Source: Candidatus Rokuibacteriota bacterium
GTDB lineage: Bacteria > Methylomirabilota > Methylomirabilia > Rokubacteriales > CSP1-6
DNA: 34,002 bases
Direction of reading: 5' to 3'
Assembly (NCBI GenBank): GCA_016209635.1
Contig: JACQWC010000102.1
Span: 1 to 34,002, forward strand
The notes under the pieces are model-generated. The model saw only the letters and a list, made by a program, of their open reading frames with translations, was not told where the DNA came from and ran no database searches. This document shows positions 14,987 to 21,809 of the stretch, piece by piece (the first letter of the stretch is position 1; each line of letters starts with the position of its first letter). The translations under genes were made by a program, and so were the position numbers.

Positions 14987-16047
14987 TGGACACGACGCCA
15001 GCGACGCGTCTCCTCGCCCTCGGCTGCGCGGCGCTCCTGTCGACCGCCTGCGCTACGGTGGAGCCCCGGCCGCCGGCCGAGACGCCGCCCCCACCCCGTG
15101 CGGCGGAAGCTCCCGCGCCCCCACCCAAGCGCGAGATCCTGCCGGAGGCGTTCGAGTCCGACGACTTCATCGTCGCGTTCGCCCGGGCCGGGGACACGAG
15201 CGAGAGCCTCGCGCTCCGGTTCCTCGGCGACCGCGCCCGGGCGTGGATGATCGAGGACTATAACGACACGGCGACCTTCGAGGCGGGGCAGGAGGTCGTC
15301 ATCCCCAAGCGCGCCTGGAACCTCGCCGGCGTGGGCCCCTCCGGCTACGCGCTCGTCCCGGTCCTCGTCTATCACGACATCGGCCGAGAAGCCCGGGGCC
15401 GGCTCCTCATCGCGGCCCGGACGTTCGAGGAGCAGATGCGGTTTCTCAAGTCGAACGGCTACCGCGTCGTGAGCCTCCGGGAGTTCTACGAGTTCATCGC
15501 GCTCAAGCGGCAGATGCCCCGGAAGGCCGTCGTGCTCACCTTCGACGACGGCTACAAGTCGTTCCTCCAGTACGCGTACCCGGTCCTGAAGGAGCTGGGG
15601 TTCAGCGCCACGCTGTTCGTCTACACCGACTATGTCGGCGCCGGGCGGAACGCGCTCGGCTGGGACGAACTCCGGAAGCTCGCCGCCGAGGGGTTCCAGA
15701 TCGAGGGCCACACGAAGACCCACTCGGACCTCAGGCGCCGGCCGAACGAACCCGAGGCGGAGCACCTGAAGCGTCTCCGAGCCGAGATGGAGATCCCCCA
15801 GAAGCTCTTCCGCGAGCGGCTCGGCGAGCCCGGGCAGTTCCTCGCCTACCCCTACGGCGCGACCGACGACGCCGTGATCGAGCGGGTCAGGGAGAGCGGC
15901 TACGCGGCAGGGTTCACCGTCCTGCGCGAGGGGAACCCCTCCTTCGTCCCGCCCTTCAGGGCCCGGCGGAGCCAGATCTACTCGGAGATGACGCTCGAGG
16001 ACTTCGCCAAGAACCTGAACACCTTCAACGAGGAAGCGATCAGGTGA
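14986..16047 (+). CDS. Polysaccharide deacetylase (NodB) lipoprotein with LysM-like segment
   Basis: A 353-residue envelope protein. The N-terminus has a lipoprotein-type signal (LLALGCAALLSTAC, probable lipidated Cys22), then a Pro-rich linker (about 24-50). A LysM-like segment spans about 60-110 (GDTSESLALRFLGD to GQEVVIPK). A NodB domain follows at about 125-340. NodB motifs are visible: VLTFDDGY with D187 and D188, the metal-binding HTKTH (H242, H246) and YPYG (288-291). Such enzymes remove N-acetyl groups from peptidoglycan or other polysaccharides with a divalent metal. The LysM-like part suggests peptidoglycan. It is coupled by one nucleotide to the upstream cyclase and by four to the downstream LysM/TPR gene. 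Anchoring in the outer or inner membrane is not decided. Confidence 0.9.
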   Translation: MDTTPATRLLALGCAALLSTACATVEPRPPAETPPPPRAAEAPAPPPKREILPEAFESDDFIVAFARAGDTSESLALRFLGDRARAWMIEDYNDTATFEAGQEVVIPKRAWNLAGVGPSGYALVPVLVYHDIGREARGRLLIAARTFEEQMRFLKSNGYRVVSLREFYEFIALKRQMPRKAVVLTFDDGYKSFLQYAYPVLKELGFSATLFVYTDYVGAGRNALGWDELRKLAAEGFQIEGHTKTHSDLRRRPNEPEAEHLKRLRAEMEIPQKLFRERLGEPGQFLAYPYGATDDAVIERVRESGYAAGFTVLREGNPSFVPPFRARRSQIYSEMTLEDFAKNLNTFNEEAIR

Positions 16048-17213
16048 GGTCCGCCTGGCTCCTTCCGCTCCTGGCGCTCCACGTGAGCCTCGGGGCGTGC
16101 GCGACCGCGGTCGAGCGGCGCGAGCCCCCACCGCCACCCGTGGCGGCGCCGCCCCGCCCGGTGGTCGTGACCCCGACGCCTCCGGCGGAGCCGTCACCGC
16201 GCGAGAAGCTCGCCGCGCGTCACCGGCAGATGGCGGAGGCGTTCGAGCGCGACGGCAATCTCCGGCGGGCGCTCGACGAGTGGAAGGTCGCCCTCACGAT
16301 CAATCCCGACGATCCCGTCGCGCTCCCGGCCAGGAAGACGCTCGAGGGCCGGATCGAGGGCGCCGTGGCCGAGCGGGCCAGACAGGGGCGCGAGGCGCTC
16401 GGGCGCGGCGCCCATCTCGAGGCGCGCCGCCAGCTCCTCGCCGTCCTCGCCCTCGACCCCGCGAACGCGACCGCGTTCGAGCTGCTCCGGAGCGAGGTGA
16501 AGGACGTCCGCTTCGTCGCCCACACCGTGCGGGCGGGAGAGACGCTCGCCACGATCGCCCAGCGATACTACGGCGACCGCTCGCGCTCGGAGGTCATCTG
16601 GGAGACGAACCAGCTGCCGCCGAACCCGAAGCTCGTCGCGGGCACGACGCTCAAGGTCCCCGAGATCCCGGGCGTGCCGTTCCTCTCCCCGCAGACGAGC
16701 CCGAGGGAGCTTCGCGAGGGGCCGCCCCCGATCGATCAGCCGGCCCCCACGCCGCGAGAGGAGACGCCGGAGGCCAACCCGCTCTTCGCCGAGGCCAAGG
16801 ACTCCTACGAGAAGGGCGAGTACACGGTCGCCCTCGTCGATGTCGAGCGGTTCCTCGCGAGCAACCCGCGGAACTCCGAGGGGCTCGAGCTGAAGAAGGA
16901 GGTCCTCTACCGGCTCGGAAAGATCCAGCTCGACCTCAAGCAGTACGACCAGTCGTGGGAGACCCTGTCCCAGCTGGCGCGGCTCGCGCCGAACTACGAG
17001 GACTCCGCCACCCTCCTCCGGCAGCTCCGCCCCCGGCTCGTCCAGCAGCACTACAACGAGGGGCTCCGCCTCTACCGCAACGAGAAGCTCGAGGAGGCCA
17101 TCGCCGAGTGGCAGGTCGTCCTCGGGCTCGATCCCCAGCACGCGAACGCCAAGCGCAACATCGACCAGGCCGAACGAGTCTTGAAAGGGCACGAGCAGCG
17201 GAAGAAGAAGTGA
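16044..17213 (+). CDS. LysM and TPR domain lipoprotein
   Basis: A 389-residue protein starting at GTG 16044, overlapping the deacetylase stop (GTGA). A lipobox LGAC (16-19) follows a hydrophobic signal, then a Pro-rich linker. TPR-like helices at about 55-100 (GNLRRALDEWKVALTINPDD) and 115-155 are followed by a clear LysM domain at 160-208 (HTVRAGETLATIAQRYYGDR to TTLKVPEIPG). C-terminal TPRs span about 238-385 (KGEYTVALVDVERFLASNPR; LEEAIAEWQVVLGLDPQHA). It probably binds peptidoglycan through LysM and partner proteins through the TPRs. With the cyclase and deacetylase it forms a three-gene coupled operon. Its stop abuts the convergent permease stop with no gap. Confidence 0.9.
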   Translation: MRSAWLLPLLALHVSLGACATAVERREPPPPPVAAPPRPVVVTPTPPAEPSPREKLAARHRQMAEAFERDGNLRRALDEWKVALTINPDDPVALPARKTLEGRIEGAVAERARQGREALGRGAHLEARRQLLAVLALDPANATAFELLRSEVKDVRFVAHTVRAGETLATIAQRYYGDRSRSEVIWETNQLPPNPKLVAGTTLKVPEIPGVPFLSPQTSPRELREGPPPIDQPAPTPREETPEANPLFAEAKDSYEKGEYTVALVDVERFLASNPRNSEGLELKKEVLYRLGKIQLDLKQYDQSWETLSQLARLAPNYEDSATLLRQLRPRLVQQHYNEGLRLYRNEKLEEAIAEWQVVLGLDPQHANAKRNIDQAERVLKGHEQRKKK

Positions 17214-18509
17214 TCAGCCGCGGCGGCGCCGCAGCGCAGCGTACGCGAGCGGCCCGCTGAGCGCCCCCGCCAGGCCGGCGACGGTGTTGTCCCACCCCGC
17301 CGTCGCCATCGCGAGCCCCGCGAACGCGGACGGGAACGCGGCGACGGCGATCGCACCGGTCCACCCGCCCGGCACGGTCCAGGGGCGCGCCATCCCGGGC
17401 GCGCGCGCGCGAAGCCAGACGAACGCCGCCAGCTCGACGACCAGGCTCACGGAGTAGAGCCAGACGTCGAGGACGATCAGGTCCCTGAACGAGAACAGGG
17501 CGAACGCGCCGTAGAACGCCGCCGAGACGCCGACCGCCGCCCACGGCGTCCCGAACCGCGGGTGGACGGCGGCGAGCCACGCCGGCATGAGGCCGTCCCG
17601 CGCGAGCACATAGGGCAGCCGCGAGTTGGTCAGGAGGAGGGACATGAAGAGCCCCGCCGTCGAGAGGACCGCTCCCGCGGCGACCGCATGGCCGAGCCAG
17701 GCACCGCCGGTCGCCGCGGCGATCACCGGGAGCGAGCCGGTCTCCCACGCTTTCCAGTCGGAGGCCCCGCTCGCCTGGGCGACGGCGACGGGGAGGACAT
17801 AGGCGCCGGCGATCACCGGGAGCGACACGAACAGCGCCGCGCGGAAGGCCCGCTCGGGGGCGCGCGTCTCGCCGAGACAGGTCGAGGGTGTGTCCCACCC
17901 CGAGTAGTTCCACATCACGACCGCGAGACCGAGGCCGAGCCCCGTGCCGAGCGTCTGGCTCTCCGGCAGGAGCGGCAGCCACGGCGCCGCGCGGGCGGAT
18001 GGCGCGCCCACGACCACGAAGAGCGCGACCGGAGCGAGCGCCGCGGCGGCGAGGACCACCGCGGCGCGGCCCACGGGGCGGACGCCGAGCACGTTCAGGA
18101 CCGTCAGCCCGAGGATGAACGCCAGGGCGAGGAGCCAGCGCTCGAGCGCCCCCATCTCCGGCCACCAGAACTTCGAGTACTCGACGAAGAGCGCCGGGTA
18201 GACGGCCACGTCGACGAAGCTATCGATCCACGACCACCAGCCGACCTGGAACCCCCAGAACGGGCCGAACGCGCGCTCCACCCAGGTGACGTAGCCGCCC
18301 TCGTCCGGCATCGCCCCCGCCAGCTCCGACATCGCGAGGGAAACGGGGAGGGACCAGAGGACGGGGGTCAGGAGGAGGAGGAGAAGCGTCAGGCCGGGGC
18401 CGAAGGCCGGCACCATGTCCTCGATGCCGTAGGGCCCGCCGCTCACGTTGAAGAAGACGATGGCCGCGAGCGGGACGAGCCCCAGCTCGCGCTTCAGCGG
18501 AGAGGTCAC
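17214..18509 (-). CDS. Amino acid permease, APC superfamily
   Basis: A 431-residue inner-membrane transporter with about 12 hydrophobic segments. Segment 1 contains the broken-helix motif NVSGGPYGIEDMVPAFGPG, where APC transporters hold the amino-acid backbone. MSELAGAMPDEGGYVTWV and FWGFQVGWWSWI are family segments, as are MWNYSGWDTPS in segment 6 and LLTNSRLPYVLARDG. It imports or exchanges an amino acid or amine; the substrate is not evident. GTG 18509 is chosen because it overlaps the upstream small gene stop (GTGA) and begins just before SPLKRELGLVPLAAI; a longer extension would only add an Arg-rich tail. The stop codon meets the convergent LysM/TPR stop to form TGATCA. Confidence 0.9.
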   Translation of the reverse strand: MTSPLKRELGLVPLAAIVFFNVSGGPYGIEDMVPAFGPGLTLLLLLLTPVLWSLPVSLAMSELAGAMPDEGGYVTWVERAFGPFWGFQVGWWSWIDSFVDVAVYPALFVEYSKFWWPEMGALERWLLALAFILGLTVLNVLGVRPVGRAAVVLAAAALAPVALFVVVGAPSARAAPWLPLLPESQTLGTGLGLGLAVVMWNYSGWDTPSTCLGETRAPERAFRAALFVSLPVIAGAYVLPVAVAQASGASDWKAWETGSLPVIAAATGGAWLGHAVAAGAVLSTAGLFMSLLLTNSRLPYVLARDGLMPAWLAAVHPRFGTPWAAVGVSAAFYGAFALFSFRDLIVLDVWLYSVSLVVELAAFVWLRARAPGMARPWTVPGGWTGAIAVAAFPSAFAGLAMATAGWDNTVAGLAGALSGPLAYAALRRRRG

Positions 18510-18730
18510 GCGCCCCGCGCGGCGGCGATGAGGCCGGGCAGCTCCTTGACCCACTCCTCGATCGGGACCTGCTCGTCGACGGTGATCTCGAGCTTGCCGC
18601 TCGGCAGCCGGCGGACGCGGCCGGGCGAGGCCGGGCCCAGCGGGATCACCAGCATCTCCCTGTGGATTCCGAGCGCGTCCGTCACCGCGAAGATCGCGTC
18701 GATCTCCTTCATGGTCACGACCTCGAGCAT
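18506..18730 (-). CDS. Small hypothetical protein coupled to the amino acid permease
   Basis: A 74-residue soluble protein (MLEVVTMKEIDAIFAVTDAL, then LPSGKLEITVDEQVPIEEW). ATG 18730 has GGAGG 8 nt upstream, and its stop overlaps the permease GTG by 4 nt, so the pair is likely co-translated. The mix of beta-prone and acidic segments is well formed, but I recognise no family. A start at Met7 is possible but has a weaker ribosome site. Confidence 0.65.
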   Translation of the reverse strand: MLEVVTMKEIDAIFAVTDALGIHREMLVIPLGPASPGRVRRLPSGKLEITVDEQVPIEEWVKELPGLIAAARGA

Positions 18731-18782
18731 CCGCGCGTCCTCCAGCGTTCTTTACCCGCCAACCAGGGAGCGGCGCGGGCAG

Positions 18783-19121
18783 TTAGCGGCTCGCGCGGAG
18801 CTCGGCGATGTCGCGTCTGACTTCGACGAAGGCGAGGCCGACAAGGTCGAAGCGTCGGTCCATCTCCCCGTAGACCTCCGAGACCTCGGACCGGAGGCCT
18901 CCGATCGCTTCCGTGTTCAGGGCGACGCCCTCGGCGACAGTGCGGATGTGTCCACGGAGCCCTTCGGCGACCACGTCGAAGTGCCGCCGGCTCTCCGCCG
19001 CCGCAGCCCGCATTTCCTCGCGGAGGGCGCCCACCTCGGTGCCGAGGCCGTCGACCCGCTCGCGGAGCCCGGCGAGCTCCCGACGTATCTCCTCGAGGGG
19101 GGCTCGCACTTCGTCGCTCAC
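18783..19121 (-). CDS. Coiled-coil hypothetical protein
   Basis: A 112-residue protein almost wholly predicted as coiled coil by its heptad pattern (EIRRELAGLRERVDGLGTEV, LREEMRAAAAESRRHFDVV, and VYGEMDRRFDLVGLAFVEVR). It is Cys-free and strongly charged. GTG 19121 is chosen because a TAGATT hexamer (19134-19129) ends 7 nt upstream, matching other heads in this window. A TTG at 19157 would add 12 Arg-rich residues. No signal peptide or membrane segment is seen. The function is unknown; related short coiled-coil proteins are common and poorly characterised. Confidence 0.65.
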   Translation of the reverse strand: MSDEVRAPLEEIRRELAGLRERVDGLGTEVGALREEMRAAAAESRRHFDVVAEGLRGHIRTVAEGVALNTEAIGGLRSEVSEVYGEMDRRFDLVGLAFVEVRRDIAELRASR

Positions 19122-19128
19122 GGCCGCG

Positions 19129-19134
19129 AATCTA
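19129..19134 (-). promoter_or_regulatory. -10-like TAGATT before the coiled-coil gene
   Basis: TAGATT on the minus strand ends 7 nt before the GTG at 19121, the same spacing as at namZ and the TPP enzyme gene. There is no Shine-Dalgarno in between. Confidence 0.35.
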
Positions 19135-19321
19135 CGCCGCCGGCCGAGGTCGCGCAAGTGTCGACGCAGCGATACGTTTCGACGCCTTCTTCACCAAGAT
19201 CAGCGCGGCCGAACGATGGAGATCTCGGCGCCGGCCGGGGCACGGCGCGGGGGGCGCTCAGCGTCACGAGCGACGACCCGGCCCGGCCGATGACGCGCGT
19301 TCAGGTCACGGGCGTCGTCCG
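19135..19321. other. Intergenic stretch with nothing recognisable
   Basis: This 187-bp stretch lies between the coiled-coil gene and the Ldh2-type dehydrogenase. Short open frames exist on both strands, but none has family features or a good ribosome site. I see no terminator hairpin with a T-run and no repeat. Confidence 0.5.
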
Positions 19322-20353
19322 CTAAGCTACCCCGACCTCGGCGGCGCACTCCTGGATCTGCCGCCAGGTCTCGTCCTCGACGGGGATCCCATGGACCCGG
19401 CGCTCGCCCTCCATGCGCGCCTCGGGCTCCCCCGGGATGAGGATCTCCTTCGCCCCGGACGCGAGGGGCGCCGAGCGGACCCAGCCGAAGAGCGCCATCA
19501 CCTCCTCGTGGAAGCGCGGGAGCGGCAGGAAGCGCTGGACGTCGAGGCAGACCATCAGCGTCCCGTTCCTCACAGGCCCCTTTTCGGCGCGAGCGCCACC
19601 GGTGCCCGAGAGGATCCCGGCCAGGATCTCCACCGCGAGCGAGAGACCGTACCCTTTGTGCTCGCCGGCGGTGAGGAGCGACCCCGGCGGGTCGGCGTAG
19701 AACTCGCGCGGATCGGTCGAGGGCTGCCCGGCGGCGTTCAGCATGATCCCCGGCGCCACCCGCTCGCCGCGGTTCAGCTTGACCTTGAGCTTCCCCTCGG
19801 CGATGACGCTCGTGGCGAAGTCGAGCGACATCGCGACCGCGCCGTCCGGTCCGGGGACTGCGACGGCGTGCGGGTTCGTGCCGAGCCGGCGCGCGGCGCC
19901 GCCCCACGGCGCCACGTTCAGCGCCATGCGGGCGTTCACCCAGAGCATCCCGATCAGCCCCTCGGCGGCGGCCATCTCGGCGTAGTCCGCGAGGCGGCCG
20001 ACGTGGTTCGTGTTCCTGAGCGTCACCGCGGCGAGCCCCTGGGCGCGGGCCTTGTCGATGGCGAGCGCGATACCCCGCTTCGCCACGACCTGGCCGAAGC
20101 CGCGATCGCCGTCGATCAGGGCGACCGTCGGCGTCTCCACCACGATCATGATCTTCGGCGTCGGGTTGGCGTCGCCCGACTTCATCGAGCGGACGTAGTG
20201 GGGGATGCGGATCACCCCGTGCGAGTCGTGGCCGCGCAGGTTGGCGCGGACGAGGAGCGTCGCGATCCAGGTCGCGTCGTCCCCGGGGACTCCCCGCGCC
20301 GCGAAGATGTCGCGGGTCAGTCGCTCGAGCGTCGGTGCGTCGATCGTCGGCAT
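19322..20353 (-). CDS. Ldh2/malate-lactate dehydrogenase family oxidoreductase
   Basis: A 343-residue NAD(P)-dependent dehydrogenase of the type II malate/L-lactate/ureidoglycolate/sulfolactate family, which is unrelated to the Rossmann-type enzymes. Family segments are RGHDSHGVIRIPHYV (40-54), NTNHVGRLADYAE with H117 as the probable catalytic His, MSLDFATSVIAEGK for cofactor contacts, and GEHKGYGLSLAVEIL. It reduces or oxidises a 2-oxo or 2-hydroxy acid; which one is not visible. GAAGGAG lies 10 nt before ATG 20353, and a TAGTCT hexamer (20404-20399) could serve as -10. The 86-bp gap to the upstream split-barrel gene holds only this putative promoter. Confidence 0.93.
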   Translation of the reverse strand: MPTIDAPTLERLTRDIFAARGVPGDDATWIATLLVRANLRGHDSHGVIRIPHYVRSMKSGDANPTPKIMIVVETPTVALIDGDRGFGQVVAKRGIALAIDKARAQGLAAVTLRNTNHVGRLADYAEMAAAEGLIGMLWVNARMALNVAPWGGAARRLGTNPHAVAVPGPDGAVAMSLDFATSVIAEGKLKVKLNRGERVAPGIMLNAAGQPSTDPREFYADPPGSLLTAGEHKGYGLSLAVEILAGILSGTGGARAEKGPVRNGTLMVCLDVQRFLPLPRFHEEVMALFGWVRSAPLASGAKEILIPGEPEARMEGERRVHGIPVEDETWRQIQECAAEVGVA

Positions 20354-20439
20354 GCCGGCGCGGCTCCTTCCTCAGATGATCTGCTCCAGCGCGCTGCTAG
20401 ACTAGAGCCAGGACGATGGCGCGCCCTGGCCGCGCGCGA

Positions 20440-20847
20440 TCAGTCGATCCCCCAGGAGAAGACGCGGGTCGGGGTGACCTCGACGACGACCGAGTCCGAC
20501 TCGTCCAGCGCCGCTTCGTCCGGGTACTGGGGGTACTTCGCGTAGAGGCGGCGGCGGATCGCCCGGAAGCGCGGCCCGCGCTCGATGAGGCGCGCCCGCC
20601 CCTGGACCATCACGCCCTTGAGATTCGCCCAGTCGTCAGCGTAGAGGTCGACCGTGACCGCGAGCCGGGCGTTCTGCCTGAGGTTCAGGATTTTCCTGCC
20701 GTCGTTGCCCGACGCGAAGTAGATCTTCCCGTCCGCGAGGATGTGACAGACGGGGACCACATGCGGGACGCGATGCTCGCCGACCGTCCCGACCCGGCAG
20801 ACGCGCTGCCACTCGATCAGCCTGGCGACCGATTTCTTGAGACGCAT
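20440..20847 (-). CDS. Pyridoxamine 5'-phosphate oxidase/F420 split-barrel family protein
   Basis: A 135-residue protein with the flavin split-barrel pattern. RLIEWQRVCRVGTVGEHRVP forms the first strands, then HVVPVCHILADGKIYFASG, GRKILNLRQNARLAVTVDL, and VMVQGRARLIERG. Members bind FMN or F420 and reduce small molecules; many unassigned ones belong to the F420-dependent FDOR-B group. C-terminal WGID is common in these proteins. AAAGGAGG precedes ATG 20847. It follows the SDR gene by 31 bp and is probably co-transcribed. Three luciferase-like proteins in the window also belong to a superfamily that often uses F420, but no F420 biosynthesis gene is visible. Confidence 0.82.
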   Translation of the reverse strand: MRLKKSVARLIEWQRVCRVGTVGEHRVPHVVPVCHILADGKIYFASGNDGRKILNLRQNARLAVTVDLYADDWANLKGVMVQGRARLIERGPRFRAIRRRLYAKYPQYPDEAALDESDSVVVEVTPTRVFSWGID

Positions 20848-20878
20848 GGGACCGGCCTCCTTTCGCGCGCTCGCCCGA

Positions 20879-21682
20879 TCAATTCCCCATGACGAGGCCG
20901 CCGTCGACGTTGACGGCCTGCCCCGTCATGTAGTCGGAGTCGGCCGAGGAGAGGAACAGGACGAGCCCCGCGACGTCGTCGGGGGTCTCGGGGCGCCCGA
21001 GCGGGATCCCGGCGGTCCGCCGCTTCCACGCCTCGCCCCGCGGCCATCCCTCGAGCGCGCTCCACTCGGCGTCGAGCCTCTCCCAGAGCGGCGTGTCCAC
21101 GACGCCCGGGCAGATGCAGTTCGAGGTGATCCGGCTCGCCGCGAACGCCTGGGCCGCGGATCGCGTGAGGCTGACGACGCCCGCCTTGGACGCCGCGTAC
21201 GGCGTCGTGAGGGGGAGCCCCCCGCGGTAGGCGGCGATCGACGCGGTCTGGATAAGCTTGCCCCGGAGCTCCGAGCCCGGGATCGGGTCCTGGCCGAGCA
21301 TGCGACGCGCCGCCGCCTGGAGCACGAAGAACACCGCGCGCAGGTTCACGCTCATGAGGCGGTCCCAGTCCTCCTCGGTGACCTCGAGGAGGGGCTTCCC
21401 CTGGATCACGCCCGCGTTGTTGAACAGGACGTCGAGCCGCCCCCAGCGCCGGTACGCCTCGTCGAGCATCCGATCGATGTCCGCCCGCCGCGTCACGTCC
21501 GCCTGCACCGCCACCTGTCCGAGCTCCTTGGCGAGCCGCTCGGCGCCGTCCGCGTCCAGGTCGGCCAGCACGAGCCGCGCCCCTTCCCGGGCGAGGCGGC
21601 GGGCGCACGCGGCGCCGATGCCGCTGGCCGCTCCCGTGATGAGCACCGTCCGTCCGTCGACCCGTCCCTTCTCCGTCGCCAT
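20879..21682 (-). CDS. SDR family NAD-dependent oxidoreductase
   Basis: A 267-residue short-chain dehydrogenase. The cofactor loop is TGAASGIG (16-23), Asp at the end of beta-strand 2 (LVLADLDADG) favours NAD(H), and FNNAG follows. The catalytic residues are Ser in IQTASIAAY and Tyr/Lys in PYAASKAGVV. The C-terminus NVDGGLVMGN is typical. A small insertion (GQDPIPGSELRGK) before the catalytic Ser strand is slightly unusual. It is divergent from the molybdopterin subunit gene at 21810 and heads a minus-strand run with the split-barrel protein and perhaps the Ldh2-type dehydrogenase. The substrate is unknown; a secondary alcohol or sugar alcohol is plausible. Confidence 0.92.
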   Translation of the reverse strand: MATEKGRVDGRTVLITGAASGIGAACARRLAREGARLVLADLDADGAERLAKELGQVAVQADVTRRADIDRMLDEAYRRWGRLDVLFNNAGVIQGKPLLEVTEEDWDRLMSVNLRAVFFVLQAAARRMLGQDPIPGSELRGKLIQTASIAAYRGGLPLTTPYAASKAGVVSLTRSAAQAFAASRITSNCICPGVVDTPLWERLDAEWSALEGWPRGEAWKRRTAGIPLGRPETPDDVAGLVLFLSSADSDYMTGQAVNVDGGLVMGN

Positions 21683-21766
21683 CGATCGCGTCCCCCGGAG
21701 TTCGAATTTGACCGGCGCCTCTTTCTAGAGCCGGGGCGACCGGCTGTCAACGCCGGGGAAATGACG

Positions 21767-21801
21767 TATGGTAGGGACCGCTTTCAGACCCGACATGGAG
21801 G
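21767..21801 (+). promoter_or_regulatory. -10-like TATGGT and GGAGG site that fix the molybdopterin subunit start
   Basis: TATGGT (21767-21772) would start transcription near 21780. GGAGG at 21797-21801 lies 8 nt before ATG 21810, which favours that start over the in-frame ATGs at 21768 and 21795. The remaining divergent gap (21683-21766) shows nothing else I recognise. Confidence 0.45.
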
Positions 21802-21809
21802 CCTTCCGA

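Noticed and set aside
19135-19321. A short coding gene between the coiled-coil and Ldh2-type genes
   Set aside because: Small frames on both strands lack a ribosome site and any recognisable sequence.
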